64,000 nucleotides of DNA from Enterobacteriaceae bacterium LSJC7 (GCA_000302695.1 AMFN01000014.1:124001-188000); one strand, 5' to 3'; positions 40,777 through 49,739 are shown, counted from the stretch's first letter. Numbers and translations: made by a program. Notes: generated from the sequence alone by a model not told the origin.

Positions 40777-42289
40777 TGTCGGTTTCCTCCTCTGAGAGTA
40801 AACGCCTGTCTTCATCAAGTGGACATATCAGTTCGGCTGCATGAGGGTCTACCAGCCCCTGATTAATCAGCGTAACGACGTGTTTATTACGGGTGATGCC
40901 ATTAAGGTGCTGCATCCAGTAGCGGCGTGCTGCACGCTTGCCTTCGAGCCGGTAACGCTGCATAAAGCCGGCATCGGTATGAATAATCTCTGCTACAACA
41001 CGGCGTCCTGCGATGCCGCTTTCACAATGCGCGCAACCAGTGTGATTGCGAAAGCGTATGCTGTGGGTATCACATGTCTGGCTGAGCAGTTCGCGTAACT
41101 GCGGCTCCAGCTTTTGCTCCATCTTATTCCAGCTTATTTTGCAGTGCGGGCATAACACCTGCACCAACCGCTGGCTGATTAATCCAATGAAAAGTTGATG
41201 GTCACTCAATAACGCAGGACGAACATCCAGTGCCTGCAAACGTTCCAGAATATTGATGGCGTCGTTCGCATGCGTTGTGCTGAGCACCAGGTGGCCAGTC
41301 ATGGCGTTGTTAATCGACGAATCGGCTGAGTCAGGGTCCCTTATTTCCCCCACCAGAATGGCATCCGGGTCAATTCGTAGTGTATTTGCCCGAAACCTGC
41401 GCCAGATATATTGCACTTCATCAGGATTGTTTTTATCGGCCACGATGGCGCATTGAACGGCACCGGTAATATGTCCTTCTGGTGGATCTTCATATGTCAC
41501 CAGATTGCGCTGGTACTGATGCTGCTCCAGGTACATGGTCGCCAGCGTGCGTAGCGTTGAGCTTTTACCCGAGCCGGTTGGACCACTGAGAATAATCACC
41601 CCTTCCGGGATGTTCAGGATGTTGCGCAGCGTTTGCTGTTGTGCGGCCAGAAAGCCCAGATCCGAGAGCGTTGGGGGGCTGGCGCTGTCGTCTTTAATAA
41701 GCCGCATTACGGCAAAAATACCGTACACCGTGGGGGAGTGGGCGTAGCGTGCACCATATAGCCCCAGTTCCTGGACAAACTCCGATTTGATACGTCCATC
41801 CTGGGGACGGCTGCTAACAAACTGTGTTTCTGTCACATCACACATCGACAGAATGATGGTGGATGCCAGTTTTTCCCCTTCTTCTTTGCTGATCGAGTCG
41901 ACTTTTTGCAGTTCTCCGTGAATGCGGAATTTCACCAGCGTAACGCCGTCTTCCCCAATGCAAAGGTGGATGTCCGAGGAGCCGCGTTTCACCGCCTGGC
42001 GAAAAAGCTCAACCACTTTACGCTGCGGCAGCGTTAAGTCCTGGTGCAACGGGGTGCGTAGCCCCTTATTCAATGCATGTACTTCATCCAGAGGAATGAA
42101 GCTGATTGCAGTTTCTGGCGCAAGGTCTGTGACCTGGCGAACCAGTGCCTGTATATGGGTATTACTGCGTTCATTTTCTGCAATATAGAGCGAGGGGGGC
42201 GTTTCACGTAAAAAATGTATCCGCGACGCAATAAGCTCAGAAATTACAATGTCCTCAAGCCCGACGGGCGTATCGGTGAATGTCGTCAT
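40766..42289 (-). CDS. pilQ: PilQ, pilus assembly ATPase (GspE/VirB11 family)
   Basis: 507 residues. Walker A GPTGSGKS at residues 246-253, Asp box YEDPPEGHITGAVQ, Walker B IDPDAILVGEIRDPDSADSS and His box TGHLVLSTTHANDA are all intact. A C-terminal zinc-finger-like pair is present (LCPHCK and GCAHCESG), typical of GspE assembly ATPases. It powers pilus extension. No separate retraction ATPase is encoded in the cluster, as in R64. Confidence 0.92.
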   Translation of the reverse strand: MTTFTDTPVGLEDIVISELIASRIHFLRETPPSLYIAENERSNTHIQALVRQVTDLAPETAISFIPLDEVHALNKGLRTPLHQDLTLPQRKVVELFRQAVKRGSSDIHLCIGEDGVTLVKFRIHGELQKVDSISKEEGEKLASTIILSMCDVTETQFVSSRPQDGRIKSEFVQELGLYGARYAHSPTVYGIFAVMRLIKDDSASPPTLSDLGFLAAQQQTLRNILNIPEGVIILSGPTGSGKSSTLRTLATMYLEQHQYQRNLVTYEDPPEGHITGAVQCAIVADKNNPDEVQYIWRRFRANTLRIDPDAILVGEIRDPDSADSSINNAMTGHLVLSTTHANDAINILERLQALDVRPALLSDHQLFIGLISQRLVQVLCPHCKISWNKMEQKLEPQLRELLSQTCDTHSIRFRNHTGCAHCESGIAGRRVVAEIIHTDAGFMQRYRLEGKRAARRYWMQHLNGITRNKHVVTLINQGLVDPHAAELICPLDEDRRLLSEEETDNET

Positions 42290-42292
42290 GAA

Positions 42293-42796
42293 TTACTCGC
42301 TAAAGGCTGGAGAGTGCACACTGCCATTATCTGATTTGAGCTGTAGTCCGTTGCCGGTTATCTGAAGGACGGTAAAAGAGGATCCCGGCAGGCGTTGTCC
42401 GCTACTGGCTTCCACCACGGTACCATCAGACATCAACAGACGGCTTTTTAGCTGCTTACCGCTGCCAGAAATTTCCAGAATGCGCGGGAGCTCTTCATTG
42501 AGCCCTGCCGCTGGGCGCGGGAGCTCGCTGGGATCTGCTGGTGTTACGCTCATCAACGGTAGCGGCGCATCCAGACCATTGCCGTTTTGTTGCCAGTTAG
42601 TGATGGCTTTGGCACGGGCGGCCCGGAACTCATACAGTACTGTTTCTTCCTGAATGCGTTCCAGTTCACTGATAGTCAATGAATTTTGGGTGCTGGCGGG
42701 TGTTGAGATGACCTGGCCTGCGTTTTCTTGTCCGTAGGCACTAAAAGTCAGCGTGGACAGAAACAGGGCGACAGAAAAAGAGTTAGCGGGTCGCAT
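42293..42796 (-). CDS. pilP: PilP, periplasmic pilus assembly protein
   Basis: 167 residues from the ATG at 42796 (signal peptide MRPANSFSVALFLSTLTFSA); it overlaps the end of pilO by 14 bp. The mature part contains a helix (SLTISELERIQEETVLYEFR) and a C-terminal beta domain with SRLLMSDGTVVEASSGQRLP, similar to the GspC/PilP homology region. It probably bridges the inner membrane PilO and the secretin PilN. Confidence 0.85.
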   Translation of the reverse strand: MRPANSFSVALFLSTLTFSAYGQENAGQVISTPASTQNSLTISELERIQEETVLYEFRAARAKAITNWQQNGNGLDAPLPLMSVTPADPSELPRPAAGLNEELPRILEISGSGKQLKSRLLMSDGTVVEASSGQRLPGSSFTVLQITGNGLQLKSDNGSVHSPAFSE

Positions 42797-44063
42797 AGAG
42801 TGTTCCTTCAAGGCTGTAATGAAGTCGCGCGTCATTGAGTGTCATGGTGATGGCATTAAGGCGTATGCCGGAGCTGTTAAAATCAGCACCAAACAGGCGA
42901 GCGGGAGGAATATCGGTTTGTAACTGGAAATTGAAGGTTCTCCAGGGGAGCTCAACCATGTTCCCGTCCATCAGGACTTTGCCTGTGCCGTTTTCTGTCA
43001 ACGTCAGTTTTGCTGCAATTTGTTGAGCGTAATTAGTCAGGCGTTGGGTAATTTCTTCGTTGTCACTCGGTGCTTCCTTCCCGCTGTTGAGCGCCGCTGG
43101 CGTCACCGAAATGCGTACGCCGCCAATATCGGCGGCTCCCGGAATGTTAAACACCGGCCTGCTGCCAGGGTAAACCTGCGCGAGTCTTGATTTAAAAGTG
43201 TCCAGGGTGCCGCCTGCCGGGCGGTGCCATGCCAGACGTAGCGCCATGCCAGAGTCATTTATTGCGCACTGGGCCTCGCGAAACAACCAGCCCGCCAGAC
43301 TTAACGGTACGTCCCAGGCGTTGGTGCAGCCACGGATAAAATCTTCGGGAATGGGAACGGATTTCCAGGGTTGAGGCGGCGCTTTTTGAATAAGGGTACG
43401 TGCCGCCGCCAGGGCGTTGCGCCGGGCTTCAAGATCCCGCTCGTGCTGGTACTCCTGCCATTCGCTGATGCCATACCAGACGGCGGCGAGTGTGGAAAAC
43501 GCCAGAAGCCACAGCATGACGGGGCGCTTTTTAGAACGAGAGTGTAAGCGGTGTGCTTTACCGGGCGTTGCTGTGGCCAGAAATTCGGTGAGGTTGCCTG
43601 CGGGTACATCCTCTGCGTCTGGCCAGAATCCCGCAGGGCAATACAACGCCCCGGTCCCTGTGGCTTCGGTGTAACTCAGGAAGCGGCAGAGAGCCTGGGT
43701 CACTTCCTCGCGACTGCCGGCGATATCGGAGAGCAACGAGAGTTGGCCGTTGGCTGTGGCAACAAAATAGTACTGATTACTGCCCAGCGAAAAAATGGCC
43801 CAGCGGTTGTCGCCCAGTAATGGAATAAGCTGGGGAGCCAGTGCATAGGCGTGGCGACGCTGGCGTGATGAAAGCTCGGTCATACTCAGGTTGGCAGTGC
43901 CGATGAGGACATCGCTTTCCTGTTTTAGCACCAGGTAGTGATCGGCTTGTGCGGCGCGAACCTGTCGCAACGCTTCACGGCGCTTGTCTTCTTCGCCAGC
44001 CATCCAGTGCAGTCCGGCTATCCAGTATTTTTTCCCGGCAGGGATAACAATTTGCTGCTGCAT
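42783..44063 (-). CDS. pilO: PilO, inner membrane pilus assembly protein
   Basis: 426 residues. A ~170-residue cytoplasmic part (PilO2 family: GLHWMAGEEDKRREALRQVR), one membrane helix near residues 182-198 (VMLWLLAFSTLAAVWYGI), a helical periplasmic stalk (ERDLEARRNALAAARTL) and a C-terminal ferredoxin-like domain. Counterpart of R64 PilO and BfpL-like alignment proteins; links the cytoplasmic motor to PilP and the secretin. Confidence 0.85.
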   Translation of the reverse strand: MQQQIVIPAGKKYWIAGLHWMAGEEDKRREALRQVRAAQADHYLVLKQESDVLIGTANLSMTELSSRQRRHAYALAPQLIPLLGDNRWAIFSLGSNQYYFVATANGQLSLLSDIAGSREEVTQALCRFLSYTEATGTGALYCPAGFWPDAEDVPAGNLTEFLATATPGKAHRLHSRSKKRPVMLWLLAFSTLAAVWYGISEWQEYQHERDLEARRNALAAARTLIQKAPPQPWKSVPIPEDFIRGCTNAWDVPLSLAGWLFREAQCAINDSGMALRLAWHRPAGGTLDTFKSRLAQVYPGSRPVFNIPGAADIGGVRISVTPAALNSGKEAPSDNEEITQRLTNYAQQIAAKLTLTENGTGKVLMDGNMVELPWRTFNFQLQTDIPPARLFGADFNSSGIRLNAITMTLNDARLHYSLEGTLYATR

Positions 44064-44067
44064 ACTT

Positions 44068-45678
44068 TTATCCCAGAAGCGTCGGTGTAATTAGCATCAC
44101 CAGTATGGTGTCGCCTTTTTCAGTGTTGCCGCCGCCACCCAGCCCGAAAAAACTTGCTGAGCCAACTCCTTGCTTGTTTGCCGTGTTATTTGCCTGCTGG
44201 TAGCCGCTGAGCAGTAGCGTTTGCCCGGTACGTAAGATGACGTTTTGAGCAAAGTTATGCATTTTGGTTTTGGGTAACTTCAGCGTGACATCGCCGATAT
44301 TTTCCGGCTGCATGTCCGGGTCATCGCTCATTGAAATGGAGAATTGCAGCTCCATACGGTCAGATGACGGCATGATGTACGGTAACATCGTCATATTAAA
44401 ACCGGTCGAAATGGTGGCCTTTTCCACAGAGGTGCTGGAGCCGACGTTTGCTGTATTTTCAGTGCTGATACTGCTGATGTAATCCTGCTGGGTAATGACC
44501 TGGACTCGCACCGGGCTCATGTTTGTTGTGGTGCTGGAGTTCTGTGTCACGACAGAGACATTTGCCTGCTGTGCCAGCGCATGAATAAAGGCGTTTGAAT
44601 TGGCAAACTTTCCGTCGAGAATAGAGACGCCGCCAGTCATTGCGCTGTTGGCTGCACCTGCCATGCTGTTTCCCAGCGACAGGCCGACGCTACCGGAACG
44701 GAACACGGCATCCCAGTCGATGCCCATCTGGTCCTGGCGCTTTTTGGTCACAGAGTAGACTTTTACGTTTAGCAGCACCTGCCGGGTAAGTTCGACATTG
44801 CGCCCCTCGATATAGCTCTGTACTGCCTGAAGTACGCGAGGGGTATCGGTCACAGTAAGCATGCCGCTGGAGATGGACATACGCCCGGTTTCTGGCGTCA
44901 GCATGGCTTTTACCGTGGTTTCCAGCTCTTTATAGCGGTTGGTATTCATATCTGTAGTAGTGGTTTGTGACGTATTCCCGTCAGTTGATACACCGTCTCC
45001 TCCTGATGAGGAGGTGCCGAACACGGAGCGTGACTGGAAGCTGGTCTGGGAATCCTGAAATGTAATGGGAAACGAGCGGGTGTCGAGGTAAAAGATAGCC
45101 ACCCGACCCTGCTCAAATCGCCAGGACAAACCGAGTCTTGCGGTGACGTGATCCAGCAGTCCGTCCAGCGACCCCTGCCAGTGAATACCTTTAAGAGTAT
45201 TTGGAACATTGACTACGCGTGGTTGTGCGCTGCCTCCCATCTGGTTTAACGGTACCATCCCCGAGGCATCCGGTGAGGGGATGGGGAGTTGGCCCGTTAT
45301 ACGTTCGGTCGCACCCTGCATCTGGCCTGAAGCCTGCGCATCCGGGGTGACGACAACCGGTACGCGACATGTTTGGGTAATAAAGGCGCTAATATCAGCC
45401 AGGCTGATTTCGCCCGGGCGCGTCAGCGTCACTGCGCAGCCCGGCGTTTTTTCCTTCTGTTCGCTGCCTGCGCTGATAGGCACTGGGTTAATCCATTGGG
45501 ATGAGATTTCCTGAACAGGCGATCCTTTTGTCATCTGCTGCATATGCGCATCAGCAAGGTCAAAGTCGGAGGCGGCTATACTCATGTTTTGGTTGATACG
45601 CTGCAGACTTGCACAGCCGGACAGCATCCCCAGAGCGACTGTGGCAACAGCTACCCTGGACAGGCGGTAATTTTTCAT
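44068..45678 (-). CDS. pilN: PilN, outer membrane secretin lipoprotein
   Basis: 536 residues with lipobox LSGC at Cys22. N-domains lead to a C-terminal secretin ring: QVLLNVKVYSVTKKRQDQMG, VRVQVITQQDYISSIS, then TGFNMTMLPYIMPSSDRMEL and the last strand block RTGQTLLLSGYQQANNT. It is the BfpB/TcpC class pore through which the thin pilus exits. R64 PilN is about 560 residues. A Ser/Thr/Gly-rich insert with NTSQTTTTDMN lies before the secretin domain. Confidence 0.9.
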   Translation of the reverse strand: MKNYRLSRVAVATVALGMLSGCASLQRINQNMSIAASDFDLADAHMQQMTKGSPVQEISSQWINPVPISAGSEQKEKTPGCAVTLTRPGEISLADISAFITQTCRVPVVVTPDAQASGQMQGATERITGQLPIPSPDASGMVPLNQMGGSAQPRVVNVPNTLKGIHWQGSLDGLLDHVTARLGLSWRFEQGRVAIFYLDTRSFPITFQDSQTSFQSRSVFGTSSSGGDGVSTDGNTSQTTTTDMNTNRYKELETTVKAMLTPETGRMSISSGMLTVTDTPRVLQAVQSYIEGRNVELTRQVLLNVKVYSVTKKRQDQMGIDWDAVFRSGSVGLSLGNSMAGAANSAMTGGVSILDGKFANSNAFIHALAQQANVSVVTQNSSTTTNMSPVRVQVITQQDYISSISTENTANVGSSTSVEKATISTGFNMTMLPYIMPSSDRMELQFSISMSDDPDMQPENIGDVTLKLPKTKMHNFAQNVILRTGQTLLLSGYQQANNTANKQGVGSASFFGLGGGGNTEKGDTILVMLITPTLLG

Positions 45679-45707
45679 GGTTGTTCTCGTGGGCGATGCC
45701 CGTCGGG

Positions 45708-46139
45708 TCAGTGGAGGAAAACGAGGTAACCGTCTGGGATAACATCCGGAACGACGACCTGCATATCCGTACCGCGTAGGTCGACCAGGCGGCGGGATTT
45801 GACGGTACCAAGAAGGGCGGAACGTCGGGATTTATCGGCCATGGCACTGATAAGACCCTGCTGTACGGGTTGATAAACGTAGATTCTGCTGTTGTGAATA
45901 CGATGCTGAACACCAGGGGGCGGTTCAGCCTCCAGCAAGCTGTTACTGAGTGTGCCGTTGTCCATGGGGTGGTTGTAAAGGTAATCCACCAGGGCATTCA
46001 TGTAGCGCAACGTACCGAGTGCTTGTTGTAGTTGTGAACCGGCCTGGTGATGAAGAGAGGCTGTTGCATTGTCTCGTTGCATAACACCGGTGGAAAACAG
46101 CAGGTAGACTGAGAAAAAGGCCAGAAGAAGATAACCCAC
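45708..46139 (-). CDS. pilM: PilM, bitopic pilus assembly protein
   Basis: 143 residues. One N-terminal membrane helix (MGYLLLAFFSVYLLFSTGVM), then a helical and beta-rich periplasmic domain (LQQALGTLRYMNALVDYLYN; YLVFLH at the end). R64 PilM is about 145 residues and is essential for the thin pilus; its biochemical role is not established. Lies between pilL and pilN as in R64. Confidence 0.83.
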   Translation of the reverse strand: MGYLLLAFFSVYLLFSTGVMQRDNATASLHHQAGSQLQQALGTLRYMNALVDYLYNHPMDNGTLSNSLLEAEPPPGVQHRIHNSRIYVYQPVQQGLISAMADKSRRSALLGTVKSRRLVDLRGTDMQVVVPDVIPDGYLVFLH

Positions 46140-46153
46140 AGATTTTCCCTCAT

Positions 46154-47179
46154 TTATTGCATGGGGCTGTCATCAACCTTCAGTACGCACTGCGCGGTAT
46201 TTGTGCCGGCATAAAGTGGAACAGCCGCGCGCTGATAAAGCTGGAATATTTGATTCAGGGCTTCACGCCAGCCTCCCCTAAATTCCAGCGGAGCATCAAT
46301 GCGATAATTGGTTTCTGTGACCCAGGCGATGGTCCATTTTTGACCCGGCTTACTGGCGCAATCGGCAGAAGCAGCCCAGGCAAACAGGGCATCTTTCAGT
46401 GTGCTGCCCGTGTCTGCACGCCATGTTTGTGCGGGCGGTGAAACTGGCGTGGGTGAAGATGCGCGGTCCTGTAACGGTGCGAGCTTCTCTGATCTGTCTG
46501 CCTGAGGAGTGGCATCACCAGGTAATACTGGGGATGCCCCGGCGGGCGAGCCGGCAAAAAGAGGTTTCCTGGCTGTTAGCGGGGTGTCTCCCTGTTCGGT
46601 TTTTTCGCCTGCCAGCTGCACGATTACCTGTGTTGATGCCCAGTACAACGTAATATCCAGGCCATGGACGCCAGCCAGTTTATTGAGCGTATGAGGCCAT
46701 TGATCTCCCGCCTGCCAGCTAAGAGTTTCTTTGAAACTGCGCTGAATTTTCTCAGAGATAACGATGTTCCAGCCGGCAGGCACGATAGCGGCCAACGCGG
46801 TCTCAAGCGGCTGCTGTTGGCCGCCTTTTTTTACAAGACTGGGTTGTGCCTGCGGCCTGCCGGTATAACGGATATGGGAAAGACCGGGCGTGAGTTTGGG
46901 GCCGGGCGGCAGGGCAATGGTTTGTGGCTCTGGCGCTGATAGCGTCTCATTCGGTAAAGTGCTTTCAGACAGCAGAGTATTTGTTGGCGATATTTCTGGT
47001 TTTAGTGCAGAGAACGGAATGCCGCTTGCCAGGGCCAGGCTTTCCTGCTCCACATCAATCACAATCAGTTGCGCCGCAATCAGGCTATCAACAACCGCCT
47101 GAGCGTCGGGCAGAGAACCCGGTGTTCCCTGTTGGCAACCGCCAATAAGAAAAGGCAGTATTGCGGTGGCTTTTCTCAT
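46154..47179 (-). CDS. pilL: PilL, lipoprotein with two TcpQ-like domains
   Basis: 341 residues with a lipoprotein signal (LPFLIGGC, Cys15). Two similar TcpQ/secretin-accessory-like segments can be seen: residues ~122-195 (PLETALAAIVPAGWNIVISE, LYWASTQVIVQLA) and ~250-340 (TLKDALFAWAASADC, FRGGWREALNQIFQLYQRAA), separated by a Pro/Ala linker. Such domains help localise and stabilise the secretin PilN. Starts in the ATGA overlap with the small gene upstream. Confidence 0.83.
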   Translation of the reverse strand: MRKATAILPFLIGGCQQGTPGSLPDAQAVVDSLIAAQLIVIDVEQESLALASGIPFSALKPEISPTNTLLSESTLPNETLSAPEPQTIALPPGPKLTPGLSHIRYTGRPQAQPSLVKKGGQQQPLETALAAIVPAGWNIVISEKIQRSFKETLSWQAGDQWPHTLNKLAGVHGLDITLYWASTQVIVQLAGEKTEQGDTPLTARKPLFAGSPAGASPVLPGDATPQADRSEKLAPLQDRASSPTPVSPPAQTWRADTGSTLKDALFAWAASADCASKPGQKWTIAWVTETNYRIDAPLEFRGGWREALNQIFQLYQRAAVPLYAGTNTAQCVLKVDDSPMQ

Positions 47180-47394
47180 GGTCGTTTACCAAAATCTGTT
47201 TGCTGCAGATGCTGCGATAGCGCCATCCGGTCAATTTTATTGTCCCGCAGGCAATCAACCATGGCGTTAATGAGCATGGTGATACCCACTGGGACGGAGT
47301 TGTAATAACCAATCTCAGCCGCAACCTCCTGTAGAATCCTGGTTCGTTCAGGGTTGAACCGAACGGCATGATATTTTTCGGGCGTTTTTTTCAT
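47176..47394 (-). CDS. Small protein of unknown function at the head of the pil genes
   Basis: 72 residues. Basic N-terminus (MKKTPEKYHAVRFNPERTRI), then two helices (LQEVAAEIGYYNSVPVG and ITMLINAMVDCLRDNKIDRM). The short strand-helix-helix order (HAVRF, then two helices) recalls ribbon-helix-helix or small accessory regulators, but no family is assigned. It lies between the NusG-like gene and pilL and is coupled to pilL (4-bp overlap), the region where R64 has traC and pilI-K. Confidence 0.6.
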   Translation of the reverse strand: MKKTPEKYHAVRFNPERTRILQEVAAEIGYYNSVPVGITMLINAMVDCLRDNKIDRMALSQHLQQTDFGKRP

Positions 47395-47562
47395 TACGGG
47401 AGCCTTACATAAAAGAGCCGCTCTGAGACGACCCTGAAAGAAAATAAAGGGAGCTAAAGGGTATGATTCGCAACCTGTTTGGGGGCATGGAGGGCTTGAT
47501 AGCGAACAGGTCTGTGATGTTGAAACTTGCCTTAGCGGTTGGATAACACTGTAGATGTGGGA

Positions 47563-48165
47563 TTAGGCGGTTTTAGACCAGCTTGCATAAGTGGGTATTT
47601 TTCTTCTTGCTGCAGTCGCTTGTACTTGCCTGTTTAGTTGCTTATGGGAGTCATCAATGCCCTTGGTGAGTGCCAGAAACATTGCGGTTCTCTGCGGCGC
47701 ATCGCTCTCTGAGACAATGTTTTTTATGTTTTCTACAAAGCCTCGCTGAGCAGGGCTGGGATGTTTAACACAGCGGCGATTTTTTCGTGGAGGACGCTGT
47801 GGGCGTGCGGGTTTTGCCTGTGAGCGGTATTGTTCGGTTTCATCGGAACAGAAGGGTAAGTCCATTAATGTGTCTATGACATATCCAGGAAGTTCGCGTA
47901 TTTCATCGCCACAACGTACAAATCTGCTTACCCCCGGGCACTCTTCCTCAATTCGTGAAGGATGGATAGTTTCAGGATCGAAGCAGACAAATAAATAGCC
48001 ATTAAAGAGTGGCTCAATACTCATCCTGATTGTCCCGTCTTTTTTCTCTTTGAAAGTTTTCAGCATAGGGCAGAACACATTCACCCCCTTGCTGTCCAGG
48101 CTAAGTTGAGCCCGATAAAGGCTCCCTTTGCCGGGTTGATAGCAAAGTAAATACCACGCTTCCAT
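47563..48165 (-). CDS. traB: NusG/RfaH-family transcription factor (TraB/ActX-like)
   Basis: 200 residues. N-terminal NGN domain: WYLLCYQPGKGSLYRAQLSL, VFCPMLKTFKEKKDGT, then PLFNGYLFVCFDP, the hallmark of specialised NusG paralogues. The second half is a basic linker (SQAKPARPQRPPRKNRR) and a helical tail (SAPQRTAMFLAL-like) rather than a clear KOW domain. IncI1 TraB and IncL/M-type ActX proteins are similar and are thought to let RNA polymerase read through long transfer operons. It is the promoter-proximal gene of the ~35-kb minus-strand block, 168 bp before the next gene. Confidence 0.75.
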   Translation of the reverse strand: MEAWYLLCYQPGKGSLYRAQLSLDSKGVNVFCPMLKTFKEKKDGTIRMSIEPLFNGYLFVCFDPETIHPSRIEEECPGVSRFVRCGDEIRELPGYVIDTLMDLPFCSDETEQYRSQAKPARPQRPPRKNRRCVKHPSPAQRGFVENIKNIVSESDAPQRTAMFLALTKGIDDSHKQLNRQVQATAARRKIPTYASWSKTA

Positions 48166-48220
48166 GGAAATCTCGTGAAATGAAAGGTTAAGAGGAAATA
48201 TTGGGTAAGCTCCGCACGAA

Positions 48221-48243
48221 TTTAGCTGGGGAGGTTAGCTAAA
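48221..48243. promoter_or_regulatory. Inverted repeat 55 bp upstream of the NusG-like gene
   Basis: TTTAGCT and AGCTAAA with a 9-bp spacer. It lies in the presumed 5' leader or promoter of the first gene, so it may be an operator. Confidence 0.3.
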
Positions 48244-48349
48244 AACGGATGTTCTTTATGAACCCGCTTTACTGAAATTTGCTCCCGACGTTTGGTGTGG
48301 ACGAGGCACGCTCACTCAGTCCCGTGGGAAGCAAAGCTCAGTAAAGCCA

Positions 48350-48376
48350 GAGCAAACAAACGTGTTGTGTTTGCTC
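48350..48376. promoter_or_regulatory. Inverted repeat in the AT-rich upstream region
   Basis: GAGCAAACA and TGTTTGCTC with a 9-bp spacer, 185 bp upstream of the NusG-like gene. Operator-like; no T-run. Confidence 0.35.
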
Positions 48377-49504
48377 ATTAATAGAGGGGAGGACGCTGAG
48401 TCATACCCATTAATCATGTTTTCAAGCCGGAGTGGCCTGTGTATATACCTGCTTTGCCTGATGTTATGCGGTGAAATGCGGCTGTAGCAAAGCTAAAGGT
48501 GATTAATAATTAAAATAACAAAATTGAAATCTGATAAATGCTAACTATTTGCAGTTATATCCTGTAAGTGAATCTCTGTAAACTTTAACCTCTTCTGTAT
48601 AGCGCTAATTTGAAGGCTGACAGGAAAATGATCCTCGGTATAAATGATCATCGTCCAATCTTGGTTTAATTTAAAATTCTAATATTTTTTAAATTTCCAG
48701 TGTAAAAAACTAAATTGTTTGTTTTTTGCATGATTAAGATTCTGTTGTGGTGTTTTTTATTTTGTTTATCGTTCGTTTAGGTTTGTGGGGTGAGGGTATT
48801 CAGGTAAATTTTTAGTCGATTTTTTAATTGAGACGGATGATTTTGTTTTTATATTATTTGCAATACAATTGTTCTTTAATTGGGAGTTATCTAATGAAAT
48901 GTTCTGTAAAGTGTGATTGAAGGGAATGCGGATGGCTTACCTTCATCGGTAATGGCCAGGAGAAAGTTTGATTTCATCACTGGAAGTGAGTCTTTTTTTG
49001 AGCGGCATCTCATTATTTACTTTACCCATCGCCCTGTTCACGCAGAACAAAATCCTTTTTGTGAAGGCGACTGGTCATGATGACAATAATCATGAAACAG
49101 GATGAAAAATTGTGGCCAGAAGTTAACGGTGGAATATCGAAGTACTTAGGTGGTTGTTGCCTGGTTAACGGGGTGTAACAATGTATTTTGATTTTTCCCA
49201 CGTTAATATATGATGTGTTAATATTTTTTATCTGTATGAATCGACATGTTTACAGATAATTAAATAAGCGTGAAAGGTTGGACAAAATAAATTGAGGGCG
49301 TTGTCGTTTTTTCCGTTCAGGAAGGCTTTATCCGTTATTTCTTCATTGCCAGCCATTTTTCATGGTTGTTCCAGGCTTGCTTACATGGACGCGCAAGAGT
49401 CATTAGCATGATGTAAAGCCCACGTCAGTGAGTCAGTTGATTGCCTGAATCTTTCGCAACGACTGTTCCATTGCCACCTGCAAAAAACGGCGGCACTGTT
49501 TTTC

Positions 49505-49735
49505 ATTGGTCATCTTCGGCGCGGGTACGTATCTCTATTGCGACGGTAATTTCTGCGGGTGTGCCGCTCCACGGTAGTGCGTGGGCGCAGTGGACAATCT
49601 CTGCTGCGTACTCGCGCAGTGATTCAAACAGATCTTCTTCATTAAGCGCGACATGGGCGCTGTCCCAGGCGATGTAGAGATTGGGACAGTCCGGGCGCAG
49701 CGCTAACTGTCCATCCGGCCCGCTTGAGCGCGCGA
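49505..49735 (-). pseudogene. Fragment of a TIM-barrel sugar isomerase/epimerase
   Basis: On the minus strand an open frame of about 75 codons without a usable start reads GPDGQLALRPDCPNLYIAWD, then SAHVALNEEDLFESLREYAA and EIVHC, ending at the stop at 49505. WD-HV-L-EDL-E-LREYA is the strand-helix pattern of the late part of sugar phosphate isomerase/epimerase barrels. After IVHC the pattern is lost, suggesting a frameshift; another frame continues as CRRFLQVAMEQSLRKI to about 49438. The 5' part of the gene is missing at the junction near 49735. Confidence 0.5.
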
Positions 49736-49739
49736 GCGC

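Larger units (their letters stand above)
12650..48165 (-). mobile_element. Chromosomal IncI1/R64-like transfer island (type IVB secretion plus thin pilus), mobilisation genes missing
   Basis: A single-strand block whose gene order equals the R64/ColIb-P9 transfer region read from pil to trbC: pilL-V, traH-K, (sog position), traL-R, traT-U, traW-Y, excA, trbA-C. Absent compared with R64 as remembered: traA, traC-G, pilI-K, rci, sog, traS, traV, nikA, nikB. No integrase or attachment repeats were seen. Flanks on both sides carry gene fragments, which fits insertion plus deletion. All recognisable core genes are intact, with no frameshift seen. Confidence 0.8.
48166..49504. other. AT-rich gene-free region upstream of the transfer cluster
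   Basis: About 1.3 kb with no ORF worth calling on either strand. Long A/T runs lie at about 48500-48850 and 49190-49270. Two inverted repeats (48221-48243 and 48350-48376) lie near the start of the NusG-like gene. The composition is what H-NS typically binds. It should hold the promoter of the transfer cluster; no single -35/-10 pair is convincing. Confidence 0.7.

Noticed and set aside
48166-49504. tRNA gene, integrase remnant or attachment site at the right edge of the island
   Set aside because: No cloverleaf-like sequence, no integrase-like frame and no obvious direct repeat shared with 12.4-12.75 kb by eye.
49441-49677. 78-codon plus-strand ORF before the isomerase remnant
   Set aside because: It is antisense to the recognisable minus-strand isomerase fragment and has no family resemblance.
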